NCBI GenBank assembly: GCA_022843175.1
Contig: JALHOE010000056.1
Coordinates: 1 to 42,645 of the forward strand
DNA length: 42,645 nt
Direction of reading: 5' to 3'
Source: Deltaproteobacteria bacterium
Lineage (GTDB): Bacteria > Myxococcota_A > Polyangia > Polyangiales > JADJMO01
This document shows positions 10,809 to 18,110 of the stretch, one piece after another (the stretch's first letter is position 1; each line of letters starts with the position of its first letter). The notes under the pieces are model-generated. The model had not been told where the DNA came from and did not search any database. It was given only the letters and a program-made list of their open reading frames with translations. Made by a program: the position numbers and the translations under genes.

Positions 10809-12273
10809 CCTTAAATTGCTTGTTTTCAAGGCCCGCGTCACTCGCGGGCCTTGGTCGTTTTGTCCTGATTGTGTCCACAGAGTGTTCTGAGTCCACCGTG
10901 TTTGCGGCACGGGTGCGGCAGTCATTCTTCCGTGCTCGGCGGCGCTGATCCTTATGAGTCGCCGACATCGAGTCGACGAGCGCCTTGCCCTTGGTCCCAT
11001 GACCGAGCGCGATCGCGCTGCTCATGGACAGGCCCTTCGCCACCACGCGGTGATGCAGCGTCGCCTTGGAGATGCCCACCGCTTGCGACCACTCGGTGAG
11101 AGTGCGCGCGACCCCATCAACCTCGTATGTCACGGCAATCGTGCGCGGCTCGGGGATGATTTTCAGCGTATCGACGAAGCTGCGTTTCCTGCCGCGTGCC
11201 TTGCGCGCCGACTTGGCGTACTCGACCGGGAGCGCGTCGAGGATCCGCTCGTCAAGATCTTCGCGCTTCACGCGTGCGTAGATTGTCTCGGTGATCCTGG
11301 TGTCCGCGTGCCGCATCACTTGTGAAACCAGCTCGAGGGGAATCGTCAGATCGATTAACCATTGTCCCGCCGTCCGACGAAGATCATGAGTGGTGCAGTG
11401 CGGAATCGCGGCGAGCTCGCACGCCTTCGCCAGCTCGCGACGGATGTTGTGGCGCGCGGCGCCGAAGAGGTAGCCGTCCGTGCCCTCAGCGTGACGAAGC
11501 GCGTAGGCCATCAAGAGGCGCTGCTCGTCGGTCACTAACGGCACTTCCGCGAAGCGGTGTTTGTTCTTGGTGCCGCGCACCAGGACCCGGACTCTCTGCG
11601 CGCCGAGGTCTTTCGGGACATCTTCGCGAAGTGCGTTGAAGACCGCAGCTTCCTCGGCTCCGGTCGCAAGTACAAACGCCGCCGCGGCGGCCTGATCCGG
11701 CAACAGCAACGCAAACAACTTACGCGCTTCGTTGCGGGTCAAGCTGCGGCCCTCGTCGGTGTCGGGTGTGGGCTGGAAGTCCTCGGGGACTACGACGGCG
11801 GCGTCGCCGTTGAACTTACCTCGCGACTTCGCGAGAGAGAGTGCCGACCGGAGCACAGAAAGCTCCTTCTCGATGGTCCGGTCCACGACGCACTCACGGC
11901 GTCGCTGCTCGATGTACCTCCAGGACCGGGTTGAGTCTTTGAACGAAGCGAGCAGCAGTTCGTGTCCGAAGATCCTCACGAGGTGGCCGACCTTCGTCTC
12001 GTAGAACGAGACGGTGTCGTTGCTAAGATCCTCATTGGCGGCGCGATGGCGACGGTCCTCGAGGAATGCGCTCAAGGCATCGTTGAGCGTCGTCGCGGGA
12101 GCGTCACCGGCAGCGGCGGCTGCGCGCTCCCACTGGACGAGGACGGCCCGAGCCGCCGCCTTGTCGGTCGTCGCGGTCGTGAACTCTTCGCGCTTGCGGC
12201 TCCCGTCGGGCTGCTCGGTGTAGACGGTCGCGTACCAGACGTCTCCTCGCTTCCGCAGTCTCTCGGACGACAT
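10747..12273 (-). CDS. Tyrosine recombinase (island integrase) ending inside tRNA-Phe
   Basis: This 508-residue site-specific integrase would insert and excise the element at tRNA-Phe. The N-terminus has an Arm-binding-like domain (RGDVWYATVY) and a core-binding SAM-like region. The catalytic domain follows, with HDLRRT (H-x-x-R), VMRHADTRITETIY (second His and nucleophile Tyr) and a plausible RGTKNKHR lysine strand. The first catalytic arginine is not where expected: the TG-x-R box reads TGAEE. A C-terminal extension of ~130 residues carries LTEWSQAVGISKATLHHR, a helix-turn-helix like those on phage enzymes. The last ~20 codons are the antisense of the tRNA. The ATG was chosen because GGAAGGG lies nine bases upstream. 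The frame is open 11 codons further. Confidence 0.88.
   Translation of the reverse strand: MSSERLRKRGDVWYATVYTEQPDGSRKREEFTTATTDKAAARAVLVQWERAAAAAGDAPATTLNDALSAFLEDRRHRAANEDLSNDTVSFYETKVGHLVRIFGHELLLASFKDSTRSWRYIEQRRRECVVDRTIEKELSVLRSALSLAKSRGKFNGDAAVVVPEDFQPTPDTDEGRSLTRNEARKLFALLLPDQAAAAAFVLATGAEEAAVFNALREDVPKDLGAQRVRVLVRGTKNKHRFAEVPLVTDEQRLLMAYALRHAEGTDGYLFGAARHNIRRELAKACELAAIPHCTTHDLRRTAGQWLIDLTIPLELVSQVMRHADTRITETIYARVKREDLDERILDALPVEYAKSARKARGRKRSFVDTLKIIPEPRTIAVTYEVDGVARTLTEWSQAVGISKATLHHRVVAKGLSMSSAIALGHGTKGKALVDSMSATHKDQRRRARKNDCRTRAANTVDSEHSVDTIRTKRPRPASDAGLENKQFKVPGDRIELSTRGFSIRCSTN
10775..10808. other. Probable attL core inside tRNA-Phe 3' half
   Basis: The integrase gene to the right is transcribed into the tRNA and no other gene intervenes, the classic layout of a tRNA-targeted element. 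The exchange core is usually the anticodon-to-T-arm half. I could not find the second copy of this sequence inside the window, so the exact limits are inferred. Confidence 0.4.
10828..10862 (+). terminator. Rho-independent terminator after tRNA-Phe
   Basis: A perfect 10-bp stem (AAGGCCCGCG/CGCGGGCCTT) with a TCACT loop is followed by GGTCGTTTT. It lies 20 bases past the tRNA. It also lies antisense inside the integrase reading frame. Confidence 0.8.
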
Positions 12274-12440
12274 TGTCTTGTCCCTTCCTGGACGTACCGC
12301 TCCCAACGGTCCAGCTCAATGCGCAGCGTGCCGAGTATCTGGCGGGCGCCTGCGGCGCGAAGCTCGCGGAACGCCTTCGACTTCGACCAGCGAAGCGACC
12401 GCATCAGATCGCGGGCGCTGACGTACTCGACGAGGGGCAC
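12072..12440 (-). CDS. Excisionase-like helix-turn-helix protein
   Basis: The first ~55 of 122 residues read as a MerR/AlpA-type winged helix: EYVSARDLMRSLRWSKSKAF, then LGTLRIELDRWERYVQ. That is the fold of phage excisionases, which bind att arms and steer integrase toward excision. It lies directly upstream of the integrase on the same strand, the normal int-xis arrangement. The gene overlaps the integrase by ~200 bases, and its C-terminal 65 residues are arginine/serine/proline-rich and look like a by-product of the integrase frame. The functional protein may therefore be just the N-terminal domain. Family call moderate; precise 3' end doubtful. Confidence 0.6.
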   Translation of the reverse strand: MPLVEYVSARDLMRSLRWSKSKAFRELRAAGARQILGTLRIELDRWERYVQEGTRQCRPRDCGSEETSGTRPSTPSSPTGAASAKSSRPRRPTRRRLGPSSSSGSAQPPLPVTLPRRRSTMP

Positions 12441-12479
12441 GATCTCCGTACACCGGTTCGGCCGCGACCGGGGTCAGGG

Positions 12480-12785
12480 TCATGACGATTTCGCCCGGAA
12501 CAGCGACAGCACCGCCGAGCGGTGGTTCGCCGCGACCGCGAGGCCCTTCCGAGTGATCCGGTATCGGTGCCGCCGTATCGTCGGGTCCTCGGGATCGTCG
12601 AGACACGTAGCGAGGCCCTCTTCTACGAGACCATCGAGCGCGCGATAGACGCTGCCGTCCCCGAGCTCGAGCTCGCCGAGAGTCAGGCCAGCAACTCGGA
12701 GCTTGAGGCCGTAGCCGTGCCCTTCGCGATCAATTGCGAGAACTTGCAGGAGGGCCGCCCGGGCCGTGATCGGAGCCGTAGCCAT
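12480..12785 (-). CDS. PadR-family transcriptional regulator
   Basis: This 101-residue winged-helix repressor has the PadR features. They are TARAALLQVLAIDREGHGYGLKL near the N-terminus, then LGDGSVYRALDGLVEEGLATCLDD (recognition helix, GSVYRAL in place of the common GTLYRAL), and a wing RRHRYRITRKGLAVAA. MATAP was taken as start because it aligns with other PadR proteins; the frame runs 31 codons further upstream across the palindrome. It is divergent from the 126-aa gene at 13049. A broken second copy lies at 13541-13695. It probably controls itself and the divergent gene through the palindrome at 12797. Confidence 0.85.
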   Translation of the reverse strand: MATAPITARAALLQVLAIDREGHGYGLKLRVAGLTLGELELGDGSVYRALDGLVEEGLATCLDDPEDPTIRRHRYRITRKGLAVAANHRSAVLSLFRAKSS

Positions 12786-12796
12786 GGCGGAACCAT

Positions 12797-12813
12797 ACAT
12801 CAAACTTTGATGT
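12797..12813. promoter_or_regulatory. Perfect 17-bp palindrome, likely PadR operator
   Basis: ACATCAAA-C-TTTGATGT is an exact inverted repeat with a single centre base, 12 bases upstream of the PadR start codon and in the divergent intergenic region. Size, symmetry and position fit an autoregulatory operator. Operator identity is inferred. Confidence 0.65.
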
Positions 12814-13048
12814 TTCTCGACGAGGCGTGTGAACCGAAGACGATCGCTGCGGAACCGCTCGATTATTTCTGTGCACATACCCGCGGACAGGTCCGTGGCG
12901 AATCCGTGATGCGTGTGGAAATGGATCGGCAGGAAATCGAAATTGGGAAACGAACGGGGTGTGGTTCAAAAATTGTTGCCCGGAAAAAAATCCGGCGGCG
13001 AGTGAAATATCTCGGCTCGCTGATCGCGGAACTCGGTGTACCAAGAGC

Positions 13049-13429
13049 ATGACAACTGCACCAACGACCTTTCTCGCCTGCCTTGAGTGGATGCTGTCGC
13101 GCGGGTACCGCGAGCTGATGTGGCCCCTCACGGTGATCGGGGGGACCGTGTCGTCGATGCGGAACGAGTCGCTCGCCGACGCCCTCCGCGCGTACAGCGG
13201 CGCCGAATCAGCACGCGCCCGGCGCTACTTCGTCGCCGAGGCGGAGAGCGCGGGGGGAGACATCAACGCGTTTCTGTACGAACTGCCGGCCGACCTCGAC
13301 CCGGCCAATGTGCAACGCGAACGCGAGGAGATCGAAAAACTGCTCAACGGCCCTCAGCATATTCGGCACGACCGCGACAACGCGTACTCTGCCTACCAGG
13401 CCATCGGCCACCGCGGCGTCCGCGAGTGA
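13049..13429 (+). CDS. Unknown 126-aa protein, copy 1 of a duplicated pair
   Basis: The protein starts MTTAPTTFLACLEWML and contains RGYRELMWP, RRYFVAEAES, YELPADLDPANV and EREEIEKLLNGPQ. A protein of exactly the same length at 16702 matches it without gaps at roughly half of positions, with those blocks best kept. This is strong evidence that both are real genes. The sequence is soluble, rich in Glu/Arg and probably helical. It is divergent from the PadR gene, with 263 bases between them that contain the palindrome. The ATG is shared by both copies; the frame is open further upstream here but the homology between the proteins starts at MTT. No family was recognised. Being paired with a repressor, it could be an effector kept off by PadR. 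Confidence 0.75.
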   Translation: MTTAPTTFLACLEWMLSRGYRELMWPLTVIGGTVSSMRNESLADALRAYSGAESARARRYFVAEAESAGGDINAFLYELPADLDPANVQREREEIEKLLNGPQHIRHDRDNAYSAYQAIGHRGVRE

Positions 13430-13540
13430 GCGCACTCGTCCGCGGGGTTGACCGTGCCACGACCGGAGGCGCGGATGCGACCAGCGCCCCGCGGAAGCTC
13501 GTGCGGACCTGCACCCGAGCCATCCCACGGCATTCCCCGC

Positions 13541-13695
13541 GAGACCATCGAGCGCACGGTAGATGCCGGCGTCGCCCAACTCGAGCTCGCCTCGACTGAG
13601 GCCCAGGACCCGGAGCTTGAGGCCGTAGCCGTGGCCCTCGTGATCGATCGCCCTGTAGCAACGCCCTCCCGAGCCGTGACCGACGCCGTAGCCAT
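13541..13695 (-). pseudogene. Broken second copy of the PadR gene
   Basis: Reading leftwards, MATASVTAREGVA aligns with the start of the intact PadR, then the match jumps frame to YRAIDHEGHGYGLKLRVLGL and LELGDAGIYRALDGLAGN. After that the similarity ends, so the wing and C-terminus are gone. There is at least one frameshift near codon 14 plus a 3' truncation. The palindrome seen upstream of copy 1 is also degraded here. Confidence 0.75.
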
Positions 13696-13810
13696 GTTGG
13701 AGCGAATACATCCTCTTTTGAGTTCCTTCCGTAGATGGCTGCGGACCATCTCCCCAAAAGCCGATCGGCTATCTTTTCGGCGCTCTGCGTGCGTCGGTGC
13801 GCGGCAGATC

Positions 13811-13816
13811 CGTGAT
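13811..13816. repeat. IS21-family target-site duplication, left
   Basis: CGTGAT directly abuts the left TG end of the IS and is repeated at 16550-16555. The uninterrupted sister sequence at 12901-12915 has a single CCGTGATGCG, confirming the pre-insertion site. Confidence 0.88.
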
Positions 13817-13822
13817 TGCCGC

Positions 13823-13866
13823 TGTTCACCCTGATGGGACCCCCCGTTTTCACCATCATGGGACAC
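13823..13866. repeat. IS21 left-end multiple terminal repeats (two copies)
   Basis: Two 20-bp units (13823-13842 and 13847-13866) share TTCACC-T-ATGGGAC. They are inverted relative to the right-end set. These are the expected transposase binding sites. Confidence 0.82.
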
Positions 13867-13928
13867 GGGGAAACAAACTCGACGACCTCCGCCAGCATGC
13901 CGCGTGAGGTCGTCGAAGGGAAGCCCGG

Positions 13929-14744
13929 TCAGTCCCTCGTGCGACGTGGGCGGCGAGCGCGCTTGTCGGCGGGGGCCTCGGGGGTCGGATCGGCCTCGAG
14001 CTTGGGCTTGAGACGCGGCCTGTAGGACTCGCCCTCGATAACGAGATCGAAGGCGGCGTTCATAAACCGATCGATCGCGCTCTGTGCGAGAAGCACGTCG
14101 TCGAACATCCGGATCCACTCGGCGGTGTCGCGGTTGCTGGTGATGATTGTCGACGCTCTGCCGGTGCGCTCGACGAACAATTGATAGATGTCCTTGCTCT
14201 CCTCGCGGCTCATGGGCTCGAGAGCGAAGTCATCAACGATGAGGAGGTCGACCGAGCAGAGAGCGACCATCTCGGCGTCGTGCGAATTGTCGAGCCGACT
14301 CTTTCGCAAGAGCGAGAGCATCTGATCGGCACGAATGAAGCGCACGTCGTAGCGATGCCGGCAGGCGAGGTGTCCGAGTGCGTTGGCGATGAACGTCTTG
14401 CCGACGCCGACGGCGCCGAGGATGACGACGTGTCGATGGTCGTTAAGGAAGCGGAGCGAACAGAGCTCGGCGAAGAGCTTCTTCTCGAAGCTGATCTTGG
14501 CCGACTTGTCGAAGCGCTCGAGCCTCATCTCGGGGTCGAGCTTTGCGGCGCTGACGCGGTTGTCGACGGCCGCACCATCACGGCGCGCAATCTCGTCGGT
14601 CAGCAGGAGGGTGAGGAGGTCCTCGGTCGACATGCCCTGCGACTCGGCGAGCGCGAGTCGGTCGGGAAGCGTGTCGGCGATGCGACCAAGTCGGAGTCGG
14701 CGAAGCGCGACGACGAGCTCGGGAGAGACGGTGGCGGCGCTCAT
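13929..14744 (-). CDS. istB: IstB-type AAA+ helper ATPase of IS21 element
   Basis: This 271-residue DnaA/IstB-family ATPase remodels target DNA for the IstA transposase. It has Walker A GAVGVGKTFIANALGHLA, Walker B LLIVDDFALEPM, and sensor I STIITSNRD with the downstream IDRF block, all standard for IstB. The start is the ATG (MSAATVSPEL) overlapping the istA stop by four bases. The N-terminal RRLRLGRIADTLPDRLALAE helix is the family's DNA-binding/IstA contact region. Length and motifs are complete, so the element is probably active. Confidence 0.95.
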   Translation of the reverse strand: MSAATVSPELVVALRRLRLGRIADTLPDRLALAESQGMSTEDLLTLLLTDEIARRDGAAVDNRVSAAKLDPEMRLERFDKSAKISFEKKLFAELCSLRFLNDHRHVVILGAVGVGKTFIANALGHLACRHRYDVRFIRADQMLSLLRKSRLDNSHDAEMVALCSVDLLIVDDFALEPMSREESKDIYQLFVERTGRASTIITSNRDTAEWIRMFDDVLLAQSAIDRFMNAAFDLVIEGESYRPRLKPKLEADPTPEAPADKRARRPRRTRD

Positions 14745-16324
14745 CGCAACTCCTTCTTCGTCTTCGAGGCGAACGTGCGGAAGTGCTCTTCGTTGCGAGC
14801 GAACCGCGGGGCGGGCAGCGGCAACTGCACGACCTTCCCTTCGGTCGTGTCGCTCGGCGCGCGGCGAATACCGAGCTTGAGCATGCGGCCGATCCGCTTC
14901 ACATCGACTACGTCGAAGCCGAGTGCGCTCTGGCACACGGCCTCCACGCGGCCCTCTCCGAATTTGTCGCAGAGAGACAGCAACGCGTACGCGGCGCGCA
15001 TTTGCGTCCATGGCAGCGGCCCGTCGAGGAGGCGCTCCGCGTAACGACCGATGTGATTGCCTCGCTCGCGCGCCTTTGCGAGGAGCGCGTCGACGCTGCG
15101 GAGGGCGTAGATCGATTTGCCGGTCGGGTAGTCGTTGGGATCAGTCGCGCGGCCGCCGGGCTGCTGGCGCGGGTGCATCTTGATCAGCTCGGTGCCCAGG
15201 TAGATGCGCACGAGCTTCGAGTCGAGCCGAACGCGAACTCGCTTGCCCAGGTACGCCGTCGGCACCGAGTAGAGCGCGCGTGCGACCTGCAGATGATGAT
15301 CCGGATGGACCTTCGCCTCGGTCCACGTCGGCACATCGAACGTGTCGGTCGGCGCGGGGAGCATCGTTGCTCGCTCGACCTGCTCGAAGACATCGCGTGG
15401 AACGGCACGCGTGGTGCCGTGCACTCGCGTACCCGCGATCTCCGCGCACCAGTGCGCGGCGCTCTTGCGCCAGTCGTCGAGCGTCGTGCACTTCTCGCCG
15501 GCGAACCAGCCACCTCGCACGTACTGCACCTGGCGCTCGACGCGCGCCTTGTCGCGCGGGTGTGCGACGCGCGCAGGATCGACGAAGATGCCGCGGGCCT
15601 GCACGTACTCCGCGAAGGTCTCGTTGAGACGCGGGTTGGTTGGGTCGGCGCCGACGATCATCGTGGTCGGGTTGTCGGGCAGCAGAGTGCGCGGCATCGC
15701 GCCGAAGAAGCGCCAAGCGGCCTCGAGACCGGCAATGATCTCGTCGGTTGTCTGTCGCCACGTGGGCCACGCGAATGTGTGCCTGCTGAACGACAACGTC
15801 ACGATGAGAACGTGGAGCTTGCGACGTCGACCGGTGTCGGGGTCCACGACTCGACCCATCTCTGCGAAGTCGATCTGCGCTTCCTGCCCGGCCGGTGGGT
15901 CGGTGAGCCGCACGGTCGCTTTGGGCAGGCCCCAGCCGAACTCCTGAATCGCGAACCGACGCAGCGTGGCGTAGCTCGTGGTCACGCCATCGCGCAGCAG
16001 CAGCGTGTGCACGCGCGTCAGTTGAAGTGGAGGTTTTGCCTCGAGCCACGCGGCAATCCGCGCGCGCTCGGGCATGAGATCTTCTCGCGCCTCGCTCGGC
16101 GTCGGCGTGGGCCGAGCCTGTACGAACTGCGCGACCGCGTGCACGAGGTCATCGGTGAGCACCGCGTCCAGCGCGATGCCCAGTGCCTCGGCCGCCGCGA
16201 TGTAGCGACGGATCGTCTTGCGATCGATCCCCGCCTCGCGCGCGATTGCCTTGATGCCGTGTCGCGACTGCCAGCGTCGCAACAACTCTCGAACGTCCAA
16301 CATGGTGAGCTCCCGGTAGGCCAT
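14741..16324 (-). CDS. istA: IstA-type DDE transposase of IS21 element
   Basis: The 527-residue transposase begins with a helix-turn-helix (SRHGIKAIAREAGIDRKTIR) for end binding. Its RNase H-fold core has catalytic Asp in QIDFAEMG, Asp in LLPDNPTTMI and Glu in DKARVERQVQYVRGGWF, followed by the beta-barrel-like C-terminal domain (DHHLQVARALYSVPTAYLGK, VRVRLDSKLVRIYL). The order and spacing are typical of IS21 transposases. The stop overlaps the istB start. No lesion is seen. The start ATG begins MAYRELTMLDVRELL, and there is a GGAGGA-like purine run just upstream. Confidence 0.95.
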   Translation of the reverse strand: MAYRELTMLDVRELLRRWQSRHGIKAIAREAGIDRKTIRRYIAAAEALGIALDAVLTDDLVHAVAQFVQARPTPTPSEAREDLMPERARIAAWLEAKPPLQLTRVHTLLLRDGVTTSYATLRRFAIQEFGWGLPKATVRLTDPPAGQEAQIDFAEMGRVVDPDTGRRRKLHVLIVTLSFSRHTFAWPTWRQTTDEIIAGLEAAWRFFGAMPRTLLPDNPTTMIVGADPTNPRLNETFAEYVQARGIFVDPARVAHPRDKARVERQVQYVRGGWFAGEKCTTLDDWRKSAAHWCAEIAGTRVHGTTRAVPRDVFEQVERATMLPAPTDTFDVPTWTEAKVHPDHHLQVARALYSVPTAYLGKRVRVRLDSKLVRIYLGTELIKMHPRQQPGGRATDPNDYPTGKSIYALRSVDALLAKARERGNHIGRYAERLLDGPLPWTQMRAAYALLSLCDKFGEGRVEAVCQSALGFDVVDVKRIGRMLKLGIRRAPSDTTEGKVVQLPLPAPRFARNEEHFRTFASKTKKELR

Positions 16325-16397
16325 GAGGTCCTCCCGACGGCGTCCCGCGCCGTCGTCGAAAGGAACCGTGCATCACTTCACCGGTCGCCGCGTCCGG

Positions 16398-16543
16398 GGG
16401 TCCCTTCGTCCTGAAAACGGGGGTCCCATGACCTTGAAAATCCTTCGATCACGCACCCCGTGCGGGGGTCCCATGAGGGTGAAAATCGGGGGGTCCCTTG
16501 AGCCTGAAAATCTCGGGCTCAGAGGGTCCCATCAGTCTGAAAA
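16398..16543. repeat. IS21 right-end multiple terminal repeats (five copies)
   Basis: Five 20-bp units of form GGGTCCC(A/T)T-----TGAAAA start at 16398, 16421, 16466, 16491 and 16524. They match the two inverted units at the left end. Five on one side and two on the other is an unusually large and asymmetric set for IS21. Confidence 0.88.
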
Positions 16544-16549
16544 ACGACA

Positions 16550-16555
16550 CGTGAT
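16550..16555. repeat. IS21-family target-site duplication, right
   Basis: CGTGAT follows the CA end of the element and matches 13811-13816. The sequence continues GCGCC, aligning with GCGTG in the empty sister site. Confidence 0.88.
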
Positions 16556-16701
16556 GCGCCTCGAAATGGATCGGGTGGATGGCCGAATGGGAAAACCGAC
16601 GGCCAGCGGTTCAAGAATTCTTGCCCGGCAAACATTTGCCCGATTTCTCGATAGTCCCACCGAGGTCTGCGTCGACTGGCCATCGGCGGTGTAGGGAGGG
16701 C

Positions 16702-17082
16702 ATGACGACTTCTCCGATGACCTGGGTCGCGTGTCTCGAGTGGATGCTGGCTCGTGGATACCGCGAGCTCATGTGGCCGTGCTGGAAGATCATGGGCACC
16801 GCCTCAGCCACGCGGACGGAGTCACTCGAGCGCGCACTGCAGCTGGGCGAGTACCAATGCACCCGGGGTCGCCGCTATTTCATCGACGAGGCGCCAAGCG
16901 TGCGCGGGGAGGTCTGCGCGTGGGTCTACGAGTTACCGACAGATCTGGACCCGGCGGACCTGATTGCCGAGAGACGGGAAATCGAGAAGCTGCTCGATGG
17001 CCCGCAGTGGATCGAAGAGCCCGCGAGCGAAAGCGCCTCCTACGCGTACGAGGCCGCCGGCGTCGGTCGCGTCGACGGATGA
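16702..17082 (+). CDS. Unknown 126-aa protein, copy 2 of a duplicated pair
   Basis: This is the partner of the gene at 13049: same length, no gaps, same blocks (ACLEWMLARGYRELMWP, RRYFIDE, VYELPTDLDPADL, EREIEKLLDGPQ-like REIEKLLDGPQWIEE). A strong GTAGGGAGGG ribosome site precedes the ATG. The upstream ~130 bases also match the upstream region of copy 1 (GAAATGGATCGG, GGTTCAA-AATT-TTGCCCGG). Its regulator copy is broken and its promoter region is separated from it by the IS, yet the reading frame is intact. Function is unknown. The open frame extends upstream to 16579, but the paralogue alignment begins at this ATG. Confidence 0.8.
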   Translation: MTTSPMTWVACLEWMLARGYRELMWPCWKIMGTASATRTESLERALQLGEYQCTRGRRYFIDEAPSVRGEVCAWVYELPTDLDPADLIAERREIEKLLDGPQWIEEPASESASYAYEAAGVGRVDG

Positions 17083-17156
17083 GCGGCGCGCGGACAGAGC
17101 CTGCCGACCCAGCAATGACTTGGAAGCGTCGCTACGGACAGGTCGTTGCGAAGGCG

Positions 17157-17790
17157 CTACTGCATTCTGTCGTCAGCGTCACCTGCGTCCCGCCGAGGCC
17201 TGTGCCTACTGGGGGATTGTCTTTGCAGTGCTGCTTCGCGCGCGCCGAATAGTCCCCCTCTGTGCTCCTCGAGCAGGTACTTCTTTTTCGCCGGGCAGAA
17301 CTGCTCCGAGATGATGACTTTGAGGTGGGCCTGGATGTTTGTCGCGCCTTTCACGTTCTGCGCCGTCTGAGGCAATTTCGTGGTCGCGCAGGCATGCAGG
17401 TAGCGCTTGTGGGCGACTTCGTTCGCTGCGTCGCGAAGATCGAGCCATAGAGACTCCAGCTCGTCGCGGTACGCCTTCTCGTCGCGATCGACGTGCTCGA
17501 TCCAGTCACACGAGGTAAGCACTCGGAGCTTGCTGCCCTGCGCGAAGGCGGCGCGCGCATCAGCGAACTTCGGTGTGGGCCCATAACGGAGATGAGCGCC
17601 CAGCCGAACCCCCAGCAGTAGTAGCCGTCGCCCTTTTCGCACGGTGCCCTTGCGGGAGCCCGGGCTTGCTTCCACACCTGCCGCGCGGCGGTGATGTCAG
17701 GCAGCTCGGCCTCGATGGCGCTGTCATGCATCGCCTTCGCCTTTGCCTTCGCGGTGAGCTCAGCGTTCTCGGGGTGAAACGGCCCGACGA
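17157..17790 (-). pseudogene. Frameshifted gene of unknown function
   Basis: Two minus-strand frames each give natural-looking protein that joins near 17585. The upstream part includes FHPENAELTAKAKAKAMHDS and CEKGDGYYCWGFGW. The downstream part includes KFADARAAFAQGSKLRVLTS, CDWIEHVDRDEKAYRDELES and VKGATNIQAHLKVIISEQF. The lysine-rich composition is unlike the arginine-rich shadow frames, which argues that both parts were once translated. A single frameshift at the GPTPK/GPHRS point would unite them. No family was recognised. A sequencing error is an alternative to real decay. Confidence 0.5.
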
Positions 17791-18068
17791 CGCGAAGTAC
17801 GACCCTCGGCTGAAACGGGTCGGCCGGGCCATCGCCGCTGCGCGACGCGGTGCCGGATTCACCCAGGAGGAGTTCGCGGAGAAGCTCGGTGTGATCCCGC
17901 GTGTCGTTCAGAAGATCGAGTCCGGCGGGATGAACTGTGCGTACGATTGCGCGGATCGCGGACGCGCTCGGGACCGAGCCGGCAACGCTCGTCCGCGGCG
18001 CCTCGGCCGGGAAGCGCACCGTGTCACCCCGCGCGCGGGCGGGCGGGAGTACATCACAGAGAAAGTGA
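17774..18068 (+). pseudogene. XRE-family regulator with a frameshift
   Basis: From a GTG start the frame reads LKRVGRAIAAARRGAGFTQE and EFAEKLGVIPRVVQKIESGG, a clear XRE helix-turn-helix (the two segments are contiguous). At ~17933-17937 the match shifts by one base to VRTIARIADALGTEPATLVR in another frame, ending at a TGA at 18066. Joined, it would be a normal ~95-residue Cro/C1-type protein. It overlaps the opposite broken gene at its 5' end, as a divergent pair might after decay. Confidence 0.65.
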
Positions 18069-18110
18069 CGCAGAGACCGTCGTCGGAACTCCTATGGAGG
18101 AGCGGCCCGC

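Larger units (their letters stand above)
13817..16549 (-). mobile_element. Complete IS21-family insertion sequence
   Basis: The element is 2733 bp, has TG/CA termini and imperfect inverted ends (TG-CG-T-TTCA--CTGATGGGACCC shared), is flanked by 6-bp CGTGAT repeats and encodes overlapping istA and istB on the minus strand. It carries internal terminal repeats at both ends. All parts look intact. It splits the second PadR/unknown-gene module. Confidence 0.93.

Noticed and set aside
10747-10810. The integrase frame reading across the tRNA as proof that the tRNA is spurious
   Set aside because: The tRNA folds perfectly with a GAA anticodon; the overlap is explained by att-site integration.
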